A DNA stretch of 64,000 nucleotides from Athripsodes cinereus. Taxonomy: Eukaryota > Arthropoda > Insecta > Trichoptera > Leptoceridae. This document shows positions 1-11,819 of the stretch, piece after piece. A program made the translations under genes and the position numbers. Within the stretch, counting starts at the first letter, position 1; every line of letters begins with the position of its first letter. The notes below the pieces were generated by a model. It was given only the letters and a program-made list of their open reading frames with translations, was not told where the DNA came from and ran no database searches. Location: the NCBI GenBank assembly GCA_947579605.1, contig OX388314.1, positions 19,093,982 through 19,157,981 on the forward strand, read 5' to 3'.

Positions 1-110
1 GTTGGCACGAAGAGGACAGTTTGCATGTTTCTTACATGCAGCTGATCTGCTGGCTACCCCACTTGTGGGATATGCCGTGATGGTATAGTAGTAGTAGTAG
101 CAGTAGTAGT
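1..110 (+). repeat. SINE-A copy, 3' half (cut by window edge)
   Basis: The window opens inside a copy of the SINE-A repeat, at the part reading TTGGCACGAAGAGGACAG. It runs through the conserved ACCCCACTTGTGGGATATGC block and ends in a (TAG)n tail with one CAG interruption. It matches the same portion of the copies at 46640 and 48157. The 5' half lies outside the window. Confidence 0.75.
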
Positions 111-974
111 TAAATATAGATTTTAAATTAAACTGCATTGGTAAATTTCAATAAACCAGGTAGGTAGGTACACTTATATTTAGCTAGTGCCAACCCCAAA
201 TTAGCATTTTACTAAAAATATCTTTCATTTTCGTCAAATTAAAAGATTACGTTTTTTTGGCATCTCAGCTTTATATAAACGCGTCAAAAACTACATTTTT
301 TTTATTTATAGCTATGACGAGAGAGGTTTCAACAAGTTGTCAGTAAATTTCGTGGAAAGTAATCGGCTGTTTGAGATGAAATATGTTCTGGTACCTATAA
401 CACTACGCATTGCTCGTTTTACATTCTACTATAAAAAAAATCGCGTTATCGAAAAAGAAAATATAATATAACACAGAAGTCTTTATAAGCATTCTAAAAC
501 TATGTAATTTAAATATGTATAACAATACAAATAAATAATTTTACTATAGTTTCGGAAAACTATTGAAATAGTTTAAGATAATTTCTTTGTCTTCTCATTC
601 ATAGATGGCGTTGGCGTACACTTCGAACTACATTTAATAGTGAGTCGTGGGAGGAAGTGATATTGTCCGTTTTAATGTAGTGTAAGGAGAATTAACTGTA
701 TATATTTGTGGGATGACAATATATCAATTATTTTTCTAAATATTTATAAAATAAAGTAGGGCGATAGGCGATTTTTTTTTTATCTATACCTATGTATGTG
801 CTCGAAATCAATTTATGTCACCAGTTATATAAAGTTGAGGGAAAACGCACTTTTAAGTCTATTAAATCTTCAGAATTATGATCTCGTCTAATCAAAATGA
901 TCACTTTAAAGGACACCTACAAACATTATTTTTTTCAGTCTAAGTCCAACAGACTGTAAATGATTCCAAAATGT
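111..974. other. AT-rich stretch, no gene seen
   Basis: No reading frame over 60 codons and no recognisable repeat. It holds T runs near 295 and 770 and a GTAGGTAGGTAC word near 160. Confidence 0.5.
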
Positions 975-1362
975 CTTTTTTTAATTTATTTATTTATTTT
1001 ATTTATTTATTTCAATTTACAGGATACATACAGTTGATACAAAAAATACAATGGTCTATTACATATTTAGCAATAAGCAAACCAGTGAAGATCCCTATAT
1101 TACCCTTATGTGCTCTACTAAACATACATAACTAAACATAACAGATAAAATCAACAAACAACAACTACAATAGAACAGAGTAAATTATGTTAAGAAAATT
1201 AATAGAATAATGCTCACTAAGCAATAATCGCAGGATTAAACAATAAGCAATTTAAATCATGTAAACTGGAGTAAACATTACAATACAAATTACTAATAGA
1301 TGCATACATATTTAGATGATATGCAACGGCGAGATAATCACTATTTCTTCCATCTACCTAAC
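975..1362 (-). repeat. CR1/Jockey-like LINE 3' UTR fragment
   Basis: Read on the minus strand, this starts with a GGAAGAAATAGTGATTATCT hairpin followed by CGCC, and ends in a reiterated AAATAAATAAAT tail near 980-1010. The hairpin-CGCC-long AT-rich 3' UTR-simple tail layout recurs at 30345, 50725 and 53220 and in the CR1-like LINE at 44010. No coding part remains. The family assignment rests on that shared motif only. Confidence 0.5.
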
Positions 1363-1389
1363 CACGTGTGTTATCTAATATGAGTTGTT

Positions 1390-2235
1390 TGATATCGTCA
1401 TAAAGCAAGTATTAGTAGATGAATAAAATAAAAAGATTCACTTTTAGAAGGCAACAGTGTTACACGTGTGTGTATATTAAGAACTTTTGTGGTAAACTTT
1501 TGCTATTATCTTAAGAGTCAGATATTAGTGAAATTCGCGTAAGATGAGACTGGCATTAGCGAGCTTGTGAAGAAAATAAGAAACGTCATATGACAGAATA
1601 AATGGGGGAGATGAAATACTACATATATATTCTCAACTGTATTTAGAAAGATTGAACTTTTAATTTAAAAGGTTCATAATATAACATAATCCTGAAAATA
1701 TTTTTGACTCATTACAGCTCTTAAAAAAATAGATAGCCAAGATTTATTACTATTATTAGCTTACTTCTCATGAAACTTTTTTTCTGAAAACTTTAACATA
1801 ATGGTAGAATTTAAAAATTGCTGCAGCATCAGCCAAATCGCACGTCTTTAATTTGAATTTTTAATTTGGATCTGAGTATATAAACTTTATTTCCAAAATT
1901 TAAGAGTTGTGGTAATTGGATGTACCAAATATTAAAGTTCTTGTATTCTTCATATATTTAACAAATTATATAATATTTAATTTATATTTTACTCATTTCA
2001 TTAAAAATTACATTAAAATAAATGTACATACTACGTCTTTAATGTAAAATATGCAGTGTTTGTCAAAGGAATAGTTTAATTTTCAATTAATTTTGGAAAA
2101 GAAACTAGATAGGTACATGTGTACATTTTATATTTCTCTTCTATTCTCCATTCTTTGCTTGATTTTTCTTGAGGTTTCTTCGTCTGTGAATCGCTTCTTT
2201 CTATTCTCACAAATAGTATACGAGTACCTATGTAC
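1390..2235. other. AT-rich stretch, no gene seen
   Basis: Only short frames open here. The one entering 2093-2353 has AT-driven composition and runs into SINE-C, so I do not treat it as a gene. Confidence 0.5.
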
Positions 2236-2766
2236 AGCAAAATGGATAATTCACACAAATCGACCTAATCCTTATATTATGAGTACTAACGCAACAATGC
2301 ACATATACAATGCACCAAATACAAACACCCAGTATCAGGACATGTTGAAATAACTTTATTTGTCGGAAATTTCAGGAGTCCAAGGACTCCTAATAATCCG
2401 TTTAGGTGACAATTTATTTATATTTCAACTCTCTCTAGTCTAGTACCACTATGCCAGTGTTAGGATCTCCGACCCTACCACGTCAGTGGGCGGGGAACCC
2501 TGCTAACGTAGCAGATCCCATATTGAGACCCACACATCCACGAATGCCTTAAAGTGTGAAGCGTTTGTGACATTTAAAAACACTTCCCCAAACCAGATGG
2601 GTTGAGGAGTGTCAACAGTCATACCCAGAATCATTTCCTATATTAAATATTTGGTCTCAGGACATATTGAAAATCGTCATTTTTATTTTATCCTGACCGG
2701 GAATCGAGCACAAGACCTCGTGACTTAAAAACATGAGCGTTACCTCCGCGACACTTGGGTTGTCAT
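2236..2766 (-). repeat. SINE-C, tRNA-headed SINE, near full length, old
   Basis: On the minus strand the element begins near 2766 with a degraded tRNA-like head. The Pol III B box is mutated: CTCGATTCC follows AAGTCACGAGGTC. It ends with the block TTAGTACTCATAATATAAGG then GATTAGGTCGATTTGTGTG. The same head and tail are found in the plus-strand copy at 34301. Its many differences from that copy suggest an old insertion. Confidence 0.6.
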
Positions 2767-2769
2767 GTC

Positions 2770-3285
2770 TAGGTATTTATTGCATACAACCTATGCGGTG
2801 TTAAATTGGTGGTATATTTTTTCCAGCACTTATTCATATTCAACACTCAAAAACCTTTCAAGGTAGTATTTTTTTATAAATACAACATTAGATAATAACA
2901 GTTACGATAAAATAAAGAATGGAGATTATTTAAATGTAACTAAATCATAATACATAACATTATACATATATTTACGAGTATACTTATATATACTCTTAAT
3001 CCTTGCATGAATTTTATCCTTTTCTTCGCATACTGTAATATCACAAAACATAAATGTACTAAATAATATGCCTACCCGAACCATATATCTCATAGCGTCC
3101 TATCTATTTATTACAAGTGTTGTCAAGTTGTAACGATAGAAAAAGTTGGAATTAAAAAATAAATGTTTATTGTACTTTATTGAATTTTATTAAGTGAAAT
3201 CTGATTGACAATGTATTTGACAGACGAATGACGTCTTCGTCAATAAAAAATCAATATACAGTAGAATAAAGCATTTGTTTTTAAT
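2770..3285. other. AT-rich stretch, nothing recognised
   Basis: Contains AT-rich single-copy-looking sequence with no long frame. Confidence 0.45.
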
Positions 3286-3345
3286 GTCATTATGGAATTC
3301 TGCTACCTTAACACCGACATGGTAATAAATACATAACTAATAAGT
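3286..3345 (+). repeat. Short dispersed repeat J
   Basis: The words GGAATTCTGCTACC and ACACCGACATGGTAATAAAT recur as GAATTCTACTACC plus ACACCGACACAGTAAATAA at 24109-24150, and in diverged form at 25425-25455. Three related copies show a dispersed repeat. No class can be assigned. Confidence 0.45.
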
Positions 3346-3624
3346 AAATAATAAAATAAGTAGGTAAATAATGAAAGTTAGTAACGGATAGAAAAAGTAA
3401 TAAATGTTATTACACTCGCGAAAAGGCATGTTACACCTATTATTATTTATTCGGTCATCAACGGCACAAATCCATTTACATAATTATAATATTATGGTAT
3501 ATAATAATATATATGTAGTTGGTACATTTTGCTAATATCCACATGATAAAAAATTTAACATAACCCTTCGATGCACCATTGAAACTAATTGAATACATTA
3601 TTTGATGTAAAAACAATAGAAAGT

Positions 3625-3818
3625 TAAACATATTTGATATCAATAAAACACTGTTTACTTTTCACTATTGATTTATCAATACTCAAGCGCTTTCGTCAAG
3701 TTAGCTTGAAATTTTCAAGAGAGAAAGAAAATGTCAAGCTAACTTGACGAAAGCGCTTGAGTATTAATAAATCAATAGTGAAAAGTAAACAGTGTTTTAT
3801 TGATATCAAATATGTTTA
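3625..3818. repeat. Long palindrome with degenerate hammerhead halves (Penelope-like terminus)
   Basis: Two arms of about 85 bp are near-perfect reverse complements around a short centre near 3710-3732. On the right arm, a stem II hairpin GTCAAG-CTAA-CTTGAC (3733-3748) is followed by GAA, then the self-complementary AGCGCT and T. This is the 3' half of a type I hammerhead ribozyme. The 5' core CUGAUGA is not preserved; AGAAAAT stands in its place. The left arm carries the mirror copy on the minus strand. A frame starting MSFHNVNT follows directly downstream. Confidence 0.65.
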
Positions 3819-3826
3819 AAATGTCT

Positions 3827-4072
3827 TTTCACAATGTGAACACACAAACTCTAGATCATTTGAATAGAAATTTACATCAAGCAAATAGAGAGAGAAAAAA
3901 TAAATTTACAATATTGTTAATTTATATTAAAAGAAACTTTGTATTTTCCACTAGAATAACTTTTATTAGAGTTACAACGTTTTCGGAACTACTTGTTCCA
4001 TCATTCCACAGTGTTAATCACGAAACATTCGAAAAATTATTATCAGCTTGTAGGTACAACATTTACAATGTA
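3827..4072 (+). CDS. Possible N-terminus of Penelope-like element ORF
   Basis: An open frame just right of the palindrome begins at the ATG at 3827, with MSFHNVNTQTLDHLNRN. A second palindrome (35.4 kb) is followed at 35629 by a frame starting MNFQSVNTKTFDLLNRQ. The two share M-x-F-x-x-V-N-T-x-T-x-D-x-L-N-R in register. Similar position and sequence suggest the start of an element-encoded protein. No reverse transcriptase or GIY-YIG motif is visible before the stop, so this is at best a truncated 5' piece. A longer open frame also exists from the upstream ATG at 3800 inside the palindrome. Confidence 0.35.
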
Positions 4073-4079
4073 TGACATA

Positions 4080-5095
4080 TTTCGTTTTTGTACTTTAACG
4101 TTAACTCTTCTAAATATATATTTCTTATGATGAGTACATATAAATTTTGTAAAATTAAACAAAACTCATAAATGTACCTACATCCATAATATATAACTAC
4201 ATTCTTAGTAAATAAAACATTCGTAATGGGTGGCAACAAAAATAACATTTATGTGCATTTTCTTTACTGGATTGTGAACAGGAAAAGCACCTGCCATAAA
4301 AATCTAATAGATGTCCCAGTTTCTGAAAATATTTTCATAAATATACTTTCAATTTTTTTATTATATTTCAAAAATTTAACACTCAAAAAAATATACAATA
4401 TTCTCTAAAGAATATTGTGCCAATATTATTTAGATTTTGTTGCATTTATTATTTAAATCCCGTTATTTTATTTGGGTGCATCTCAATTTCATACACAAAT
4501 ATCCTCTTCCACTACTAATGGTAATAATAACGTCCCACCTATGTCTACTATTTCATACTATTGTCACCAACAATAATATTATATTATTATTGTAAACCCT
4601 CTCCCTCTCTCTATCCACACACTGCAGAGCACATAACTGTGTCTCTCTCACACGCGCCCAAATGGCCACCATACACTCACACAAATCTCGACTAAAACTC
4701 CAGATATGACAAACGCAAAAACCATAAAATTAAATTAATGTTTTTTTTCTCTTCTTTTCTTTCTAACTCACTCACTCCTTCTCTCATATTATTATTATTC
4801 TTTTCTTTTATTATTCTTCGACACTATACTCCGCGTAGGAACTACTTTATTTTTCCCACTATGCTATACACAAATCAGAGACAGGTCGTATTGTTATTAT
4901 TATTTTATAAGATATGATAACATTTTATGAACTGAGAATTATTTAGTAATCCATTTTATTTTGTAGATATTTGAACACAACCTTACCTTAATTATAAAGA
5001 TAATACCTTCATTGAAAATTAAGCGAAAAGAGGAATACCATTTCTATTTTTCTATGTTTTCAAACAGCCACACAAATTCACTCTGACTATTGCTA
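4080..5095. other. AT-rich stretch with pyrimidine tracts and a small hairpin
   Basis: A hairpin pairs ACAATATTC with GAATATTGT at 4396-4419. Pyrimidine-rich tracts lie at 4590-4615 and 4740-4800. No gene is recognised. Confidence 0.45.
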
Positions 5096-5099
5096 ATGT

Positions 5100-5628
5100 G
5101 GTGTTCTCACTTTGGCGAATATCGCCAGGCACCAAAATATCGCCAGCCATTTGAACCGTGTGAACAAAATGACAGCTAGCCTGAAACGATAAAAAACCAG
5201 TAGAAACGATATCGTCTCGAGTTAACAACCTTCCAACTTTTCGGCCGATTGAACGATTCGCGCATGCGCAGATGTGCGCGGCGTTCGTATCTATGGTAAA
5301 GACTTTATAACCTATAAATTTTACAATGTTTCCCGCTTCGTGACAGCTGTTATCTTTGTTGTTGGTTTGTGGCGTTTGTTTCCTTAATTAAAAGGCGCCT
5401 TATAACCTCTACTATAAAATTTTCGACTAATAATAAACACTTCGCGATCTCCATCTCGACGCCATTTTGAAAACAGTGTCAAAATCAAAGCGCATCTGAC
5501 AGATCGTTTCTATATTGGTGGACTGTGTGAACAGGTGTGACGATCAATAGATGTCAGGCGAATTTTGTTTTTTCGCCTGGCGATATATTTTGAAATTCGC
5601 CTGGCGATATTCGCCAAATGTGAACACC
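5100..5628. mobile_element. Non-autonomous TIR DNA transposon, about 530 bp
   Basis: The left end GGTGTTCTCACTTTGGCGAA and following TATCGCCAGGC match the reverse complement of the right end, which reads GCCTGGCGATATTCGCCAAA then TGTGAACACC. A second CGCCAGGC-type block is repeated inside the right arm, so the subterminal parts are partly reiterated. The interior is more GC-rich than its surroundings and has no transposase frame. Target duplications are not clear, so the superfamily is open. Confidence 0.7.
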
Positions 5629-5639
5629 CCATAAGGGCG

Positions 5640-6420
5640 TAAACCGAGACGGAAGGATAAATTGCAGATATTGCCCAACACTCTCTGGATTCATAAAATA
5701 TTATGATAAATACATATTTACCTATATTGACGTCTTTACCCATAAGAGTACCTGTAACATAAAATATTAACCCACTAAATTAAAAAAAACTATGTCTAAC
5801 AATTTTTGACAAATTAATGTAAAGTTAGATGTAATACATGTAAAAACTTACAGTTAAAACATATTAATTTTCAATAAATATTATTTTTATCTCTCGATTA
5901 CTCAGGACATCGTCTTTTGTACAGGGCCTACCACTGTTTATTTTTATTCTAATACTCGTTTAAATATTCGTGTGTATATAATAATATATATTATGAAGTC
6001 CATATGTATGTATGTATGTGGAGTGTCTAGTTGTAGTATACCAGCTTGTATATCACATCACCCTGATGCACCATTATCAAGAGAGCCATACTTATTCTTT
6101 AGGATGTCCTCATAACATTGATTTAATACTTACATACACCAGAAATAGCTGGAAGGACCTAATAAATACTATATCCTGCAAATGTATGATAATAAAAGGG
6201 GTTAAAATGGGAAATGCGTGGGGTCTTGCATTAGAATGGGACGCATTCAATTTTGGTTCAACTCTTTTAATAATACTAATAATAATACTTTGTTGATAAA
6301 AAAAAATCATGAGCAATAATTGGCGAGCTTATTTTTACTTGCAAATGAAAAAAAAAATATTTGTAAACACTTGAAATAGTTTCAGTAGGTACTTAGTGGC
6401 CCTTAATTTTTTTTTTTGGA
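5640..6420. other. AT-rich stretch with a (TATG)n microsatellite
   Basis: A short TATG repeat lies at 6003-6020. The opposed frames at 6012-6296 and 6110-6316 show no protein-like conservation. Confidence 0.45.
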
Positions 6421-6643
6421 ACGTGATACACCCGTCAAAGAATTGATCTTCCACTCTTTTCCCGAGATGGAGTCCTGCAAAAGGTAGGTGTTCGAAAAAA
6501 AATCATTTTTTATGTTAAATTCAGCGATGAGGTTTGCCACGCATCGTGATTTTATTATTGTTTATATTGGCAAGAAAGGACAGTTGGCATGTTTATTACA
6601 AGCAGTTAGTCTTCTAGCTACCCCGCTTGTGAGATTATTGACG
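6421..6643 (+). repeat. SINE-A copy, diverged
   Basis: Starts with ACACCCGTCAAAGAATTGAT, matching the CACCCGGTAAAGAATTGGT start region of the copy at 48157. It keeps AAATTCAGCGATGAGGTTTG and the CTACCCCGCTTGTGAGA block, but the (TAG)n tail is lost. Confidence 0.7.
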
Positions 6644-7354
6644 TAATTACCCATCAATCTTAAGTATAAACAAGAAATTCAATGGATGAATTGGTAATGC
6701 AACCAATCAAATTTTGCGACCAAACATTTTGACGCTGGAAGGCTTGAAGGACATTTACCTTTATAAAGTAAAATCTTTAGTCCATCTAGTTCATTAAACC
6801 TCAAACCTTTCAATTGCTAAGGGTAATTTTTCATACAACTTATTTGTGAGAAAAGTATGATCCTACTGGAAATTGAACCGAAGCAGAAATTGTGTTAAAC
6901 TACACAAAATATGATTGTATCAAACCAAACACAGTTCGATTCGAATGTCTAGATAGGAAGCCCAAAACTCAAAAATCAATCTACTGACCGCCTTAAATAT
7001 ATTTTTAGGATTTAATGAGTTTAACTTTTATTGCTTTGTAATTAGTAGGGGTATTTATTAAAACTACTTAGTCATAATACTCTTTATTACAAGTAAAGTG
7101 CATTATGAGTTATTAGTTAGGTGAGTTGTATCTATGTATCAGTATGTACGTATGTCTTGTATTGTATTTTATTAATTAATAAATGATGTTTATGGACAAC
7201 TCAGTGGGTGTCGTTCTAATGATAAGTGGAAGTTTAATAATTATAATTAAAAATTATATGAGAAGTGAGGGATCGAGTGGCTGTGCGATTGATAAAAATA
7301 ACAGACGTATTAAGTTTTGTTGTTTGACAATAAAATACTTATGTACCCATGTTT

Positions 7355-7401
7355 GGTACTTCCACATTGACTATGTGGAATTTTGTCAATGTGGAAGTAC
7401 C
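7355..7401. repeat. Inverted repeat, 17-bp arms
   Basis: GGTACTTCCACATTGAC pairs exactly with GTCAATGTGGAAGTACC across a 13-bp loop. The arms are perfect, so it could fold as a strong hairpin. No flanking duplication is seen. Confidence 0.7.
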
Positions 7402-7600
7402 TACTTGATACACAAATCATTCATTAAGGGTCAGAAAAAAATGTACAGGATATAAGTCTTTTAATTTAGTAAATTAAGAAGAACTTCCACCATGTACGGT
7501 CGGTCAACGATATTAATTAAGTTATGTTTAATGTCACAATAGAGATGTCTTTGATATTTGAAATCAATATGAGAAAATGAACGAAACAAAACAGCAAAGC

Positions 7601-7655
7601 AAGTGTCAATTTCGTAGCTAAAATATACAATAGTTACGAAAATTGACACTCTGCA
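7601..7655. repeat. Inverted repeat with AGTGTCAATTTTCGTA arms
   Basis: AGTGTCAATTTCGTAGCTA is mirrored by TAGTTACGAAAATTGACACT with one gap, around a 10-bp loop. The same word, AACTACGAAAATTGACACT, occurs singly at 9803-9823. The arm is therefore a dispersed repeat end and not a unique hairpin. Confidence 0.6.
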
Positions 7656-8359
7656 GTGGAGAATAGGCAAAATTTGAAGATTTCAGGCGTAGTTTGACAG
7701 AATCAAGTGTTAGATAATTTGAAGAACATCATAGAAACGATGTGCCAAATCAGAGATAAATGAAAACGGATATCTAATATGGCTGAAAAGGATAATATGA
7801 ATTAAACCTTTTTTTATAAATATGTTTTATACATAAATTATAACTGTAGATATTCAGTCGTTCTTCCTCTGAATATAGCATTAATTAGTATCAATTTGCC
7901 TGTACGGTCATCTTATTCATTTCAATACTCATTTAGTAAAGAGGAACATTACGTAGTAATAAAAATATACACAGTGTGTCCTCTTCTTAATTAATATGAA
8001 TTATGAACTTCTCAAACAATAATATGTACCTACTTATAGTATAATGTTATACAGAATGTCCCTACGCAGATAATTTTTCTTATCTGCATTTATTTATTTA
8101 TCTACAGCAATAGCCTTTTTTACTTGATATTTATAAATAATTTTTACATCAATAAAATTGAAAACTAAACACTAACATATACAAATGTCAAAGATACAAA
8201 AACCCATAAAAGACAATATAAAAGATATTAAAATTTAAAAATACAATGTGTACACGTACAGAATATAAAAAATCAAACCACAATACAAATAAATAAAATG
8301 TCAAAGATATGAAATTTAAAACATATGTGAATAAAGATAAGAAAATTTATTTTTTTACC

Positions 8360-8440
8360 TGTCTTCCAAAAGTAGGGAAGCTAATGAATTACCTGCATGC
8401 AATAAACATACACATCTTCCTGTCCGTGCCATTTTATTTA
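8360..8440 (-). repeat. SINE-A remnant, degraded
   Basis: On the minus strand the words GGCACGGACAGGAAGATGTG and TATGTTTATTGCATGCAGGT match the middle of SINE-A. Ends are not recognisable. Confidence 0.4.
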
Positions 8441-8444
8441 CTTA

Positions 8445-10460
8445 CTTAATGCATCTTTAACAACTTTTATTGTATTTAGTCGATATATTTGCTAAATTAT
8501 TTGACTGAATAAAATTTAAAATAGCTTAACTCAAAATTTGAAACTCGTAAGCTGTGCCAATTTTCAATTTATTGTAAACTGTGCCTGTTTACAATATATA
8601 GGTTCTTTTTAATAACGACACGGATTTTATACTAACACAAATATATATATTCAATAATAAATCCTACTTATAATGTCGAACACAACTTAGTCAATCACGC
8701 AGCGAACCAGTGCAAGTCAAGGTCGTATCTATAATGAGCGCGTTCCCTATAGGAAGCTAACCTATATAGTCATTATCACCTTGTTTACTTGTAAACAAGG
8801 TCCAAGGTTCACTTAACCTGTTCAGTGTACAAAGTCCATACACTACACAATTAATCAAATATCTATTCCATAATATCTTTGATACAAAAAAACTGACCCC
8901 AAATATAACTGTAATCTTCATAAAATTAACAACGTTGTTGAAAAAGTGTATAACGATTTTTATTTTCATGGATGTAGTTGAACATACTGTACATTAAACG
9001 CTTATATTATTCCCATTTATCACTCATCTAAATTCATCACTTCACAACTAATTAAAATTAATTAAATAAACGTTAATTTTCTACTCATTATTAAATCAAT
9101 CTCTACTGGAATGAAATTGCATCATCTATGAATATAATTATAAACACACATACACATAATTTTAATAATATAAAATATCGTGCGAGGATATTAGATGTGA
9201 GATAGTATATTTTATTCTGTAGCAAATAAGAGTGTGCAGTGTCTGAGGATAACGGTTGTCCTGACTAAATATGATTTGGAATAGCTAAAAGAGCACTTTT
9301 TTCGATTACTAATGATTGATAATTATTGAAACACAAGGTATCTGATGACTCAGACGATTATCTTTCACAACAATATAGACGAACTTTAAAAGCAGACATG
9401 GTGACTCAATTGACGCAAAATCACTTCATAGAGTCAAAGAAGCTAATATTCACCGTGTGTTCTCGAGAGAATCATCAATGGGCGAAAGAAATAGAATATA
9501 TAATTAGGTAAATTGAAACAAGTGTTTATTTCTCCTAAAAATAATTGATCACGAGAGACGTCTTTCGACTTCTCAGGTCATGATAATGATAATAAGAAAA
9601 GTTTTGAAGCTCTACTTGTTGTACAAATTATCGACCAACAGTAGGTACTATCTAACCATGATTGTGTTATGAATTGATTGTATCCTTACTAGAATAACAC
9701 GTCATGGTTATGGGAAAAGTCATTATTTGAATATTAAAAAAAAATCATGGTTTCATTATAAAAGAATCAATCCTACTTTTATGGACCTAAATATTAATTT
9801 TTAACTACGAAAATTGACACTTTCTCGCAATGTCGTCTACATTTGAACGAAAACGTAACGCTAAAATGTGTTTTGACTAGGCCCACTTATAAGTAGAAAG
9901 ACGTCTCTCTCGTGTCTTTCAGCAATAAAAAACAATTAAAATAAACGGTTTTGTTATCCAACATACAAAAATACTCAACATCATCTGAGAAGTTGTAATT
10001 AATTATGATTTTCGTTGTAACTTAACAAATCATTCAATGGCTATTTATATCAATGAAATCTTTTCTAAGATTAGATTTAATTAAGCATGCCATTTAAATA
10101 AATAACAAGCACAGCAAGTATCTACCTAACAACAACAATAGAGAATTAAAGGCAATGTCTAATTGAAGCAATTAAGTAATAATGACAATTATTACTGTGA
10201 TGATGACTTGTGGTCTAATGAATCTTTTCATAATTCAACCGATAAAGGGATGCGGTTGTTTTGTTGTATGGGGAGAGAACAACTGAGAGTTTGTATGACT
10301 ACCTACCCTATTAGAGATACACTTTACACATCTATGGTTTTACTAAAACATCGTTTTTTTATTATGCATGAATCTCAGTGATTAATTGTTCTGTTTTATC
10401 TAGTAATTTAACTTATTCTTTAAATAATGTAATTAAGTAAACTTAGGATTTCGAAATATA
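8445..10460. other. AT-rich stretch; one perfect hairpin, no gene
   Basis: A hairpin of 11-bp arms (ACCTTGTTTAC / GTAAACAAGGT, 2-nt loop) sits at 8778-8801. The short frames at 8757-8969, 9326-9511 and 10163-10381 resemble nothing I recognise. Confidence 0.45.
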
Positions 10461-10466
10461 AACAAA

Positions 10467-10612
10467 CTTCTTCTTCTACAGGTGCCGTATTAGGTTCCTC
10501 CCGACGTTGGCCATCACCGTGGAGAAATCCTTTTTGCCCTGCGCAACTCTGAACAACTACTCTAATCGTCGTATTCAAGTCCAATCTAGAATATTGTGCA
10601 GCCATGACATCT
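10467..10612 (-). pseudogene. R3 LINE 3' end: RT C-terminus remnant with (GAA)n tail
   Basis: On the minus strand the frame reads, with stops, LFRVAQGKKDFSTVMANVG, then a stop and a GAAGAAGAAG tail. It aligns with the copy at 63120-63274, which reads LIQKARDRKTFS, a stop, then VIANVGGSD and a GAA tail. D-R-K-x-F-x-x-V-I-A-N-V is typical of the extreme C-terminus of RTE-type endonuclease-reverse transcriptase proteins. In-frame stops mark it as dead. Only the last 50 or so codons were inserted, as expected for 5'-truncated LINE copies. Confidence 0.6.
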
Positions 10613-10619
10613 GTCTTCT

Positions 10620-11540
10620 GCCCATTCCTAATCTGTCTTCAATCTTAAATTGAAACGTTAATTTGATTAAACATTAAATTAATGATACATGGGGTGAAGA
10701 CTTAAATAATGATAATAAGTAAATTATTTAAGTGGAGTGTATTATGCACAAGATTAAAAAAATGAATGCCATTTTAGTATTTTGTTGGTATTTATTTTAC
10801 AAAAATCCATATATTAATTTTGATTTTACTTAAATAGGTACCGTATTCTAATTTTTCTTAAGATGGAGTCACTCAGAGTAAAATATGTTTTATTTAAGTA
10901 CTATGGTAAAAGAACTTGCTCTTAATAAACGAATTTAATCGCTTTAAGTGACCAACATGCTTTAACTGACAAGCCATGCATACAGCTAGTATCTAAAACC
11001 TACTCCATACAAACCATAGATTGTCTCAAATTGGTTTATTTTGGAAGATTGTTTAATAGCACAATTATTTAACTCGATATATGGATTATGTCATCGTGTC
11101 CATCCCTCTTTAGAATATTGTACATATCTAATTATTATATTATCATTTCTCTTCTTCTCTTATGATTATGATTGGCTGGTTGCAATTATTTTAATCACGA
11201 CTTGACGAAGGCAGTCAGCACAACTACGTACTAAGGTACCTACTAAGTTACTGGGATTGTTCTCCCAGTATCATTATTTTAATTATAATAAAATGGATAT
11301 ATCTTATATGATAAACTTTCGTATCTAGCTACTAGAATTAATACAACAATATTTATTTTATGTCTAATGAGATATCTACTAGAAGACACTGAGTTATTAG
11401 ACAAAGGAAGAAAGTTTAGAGATCACAAAAGTCTCCCGTTTTTTTTTGTAAGTTTTTGAGTAGGTATCCTATAAAAAAGCGGGTATTTGTATCATAGGCG
11501 TAAAATATATATTTTTTCCTATTTTATAATAAATTTATTG
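10620..11540. other. AT-rich stretch, no gene seen
   Basis: Nothing beyond short AT-driven frames and a TTTTTTTT run near 11440. Confidence 0.45.
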
Positions 11541-11545
11541 ATTTT

Positions 11546-11812
11546 TCATCGCCCTCAACGCTCCTTTCGGGAGCACAGAGCAGAAACCAGCCTCCTCCAT
11601 CCAGAGCGGTTCTGAACCAATTGCGTCACTTCCTCCCACAACATTCCTAGCGCTCTGATATCGTTGTTTTAGGAACGGTGTATTGTAAAAGAGGGACTCC
11701 CGGGCCATCGGAACCCTTGCAGATGGAAGAACAGTGCTCTTTTGGCCACTCTCAGAACATGACCTAGCCAGGACCATCGTCTCTCTTGTATCACGGAGAT
11801 AACAGAAATCTC
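11546..11812 (-). pseudogene. R1 LINE 3' end (RTE-like RT C-terminus)
   Basis: The minus strand corresponds to the last 90 or so codons of the frame at 38460-39083. It includes the RRWSWLGHV, PSFTIHRS and VSALCSRKER blocks, ending at GCGTTGAGGGCGATGA. Relative to that copy it lacks the MPNDSW stretch and has a mutated block after FTIH. It is 5'-truncated and not a functional gene. Confidence 0.75.
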
Positions 11813-11819
11813 GCAACAG

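Noticed and set aside
9341..9365. Hammerhead core at CTGATGACTCAGACG
   Set aside because: There is no GAA with a stem II hairpin or a self-complementary stem III after it.
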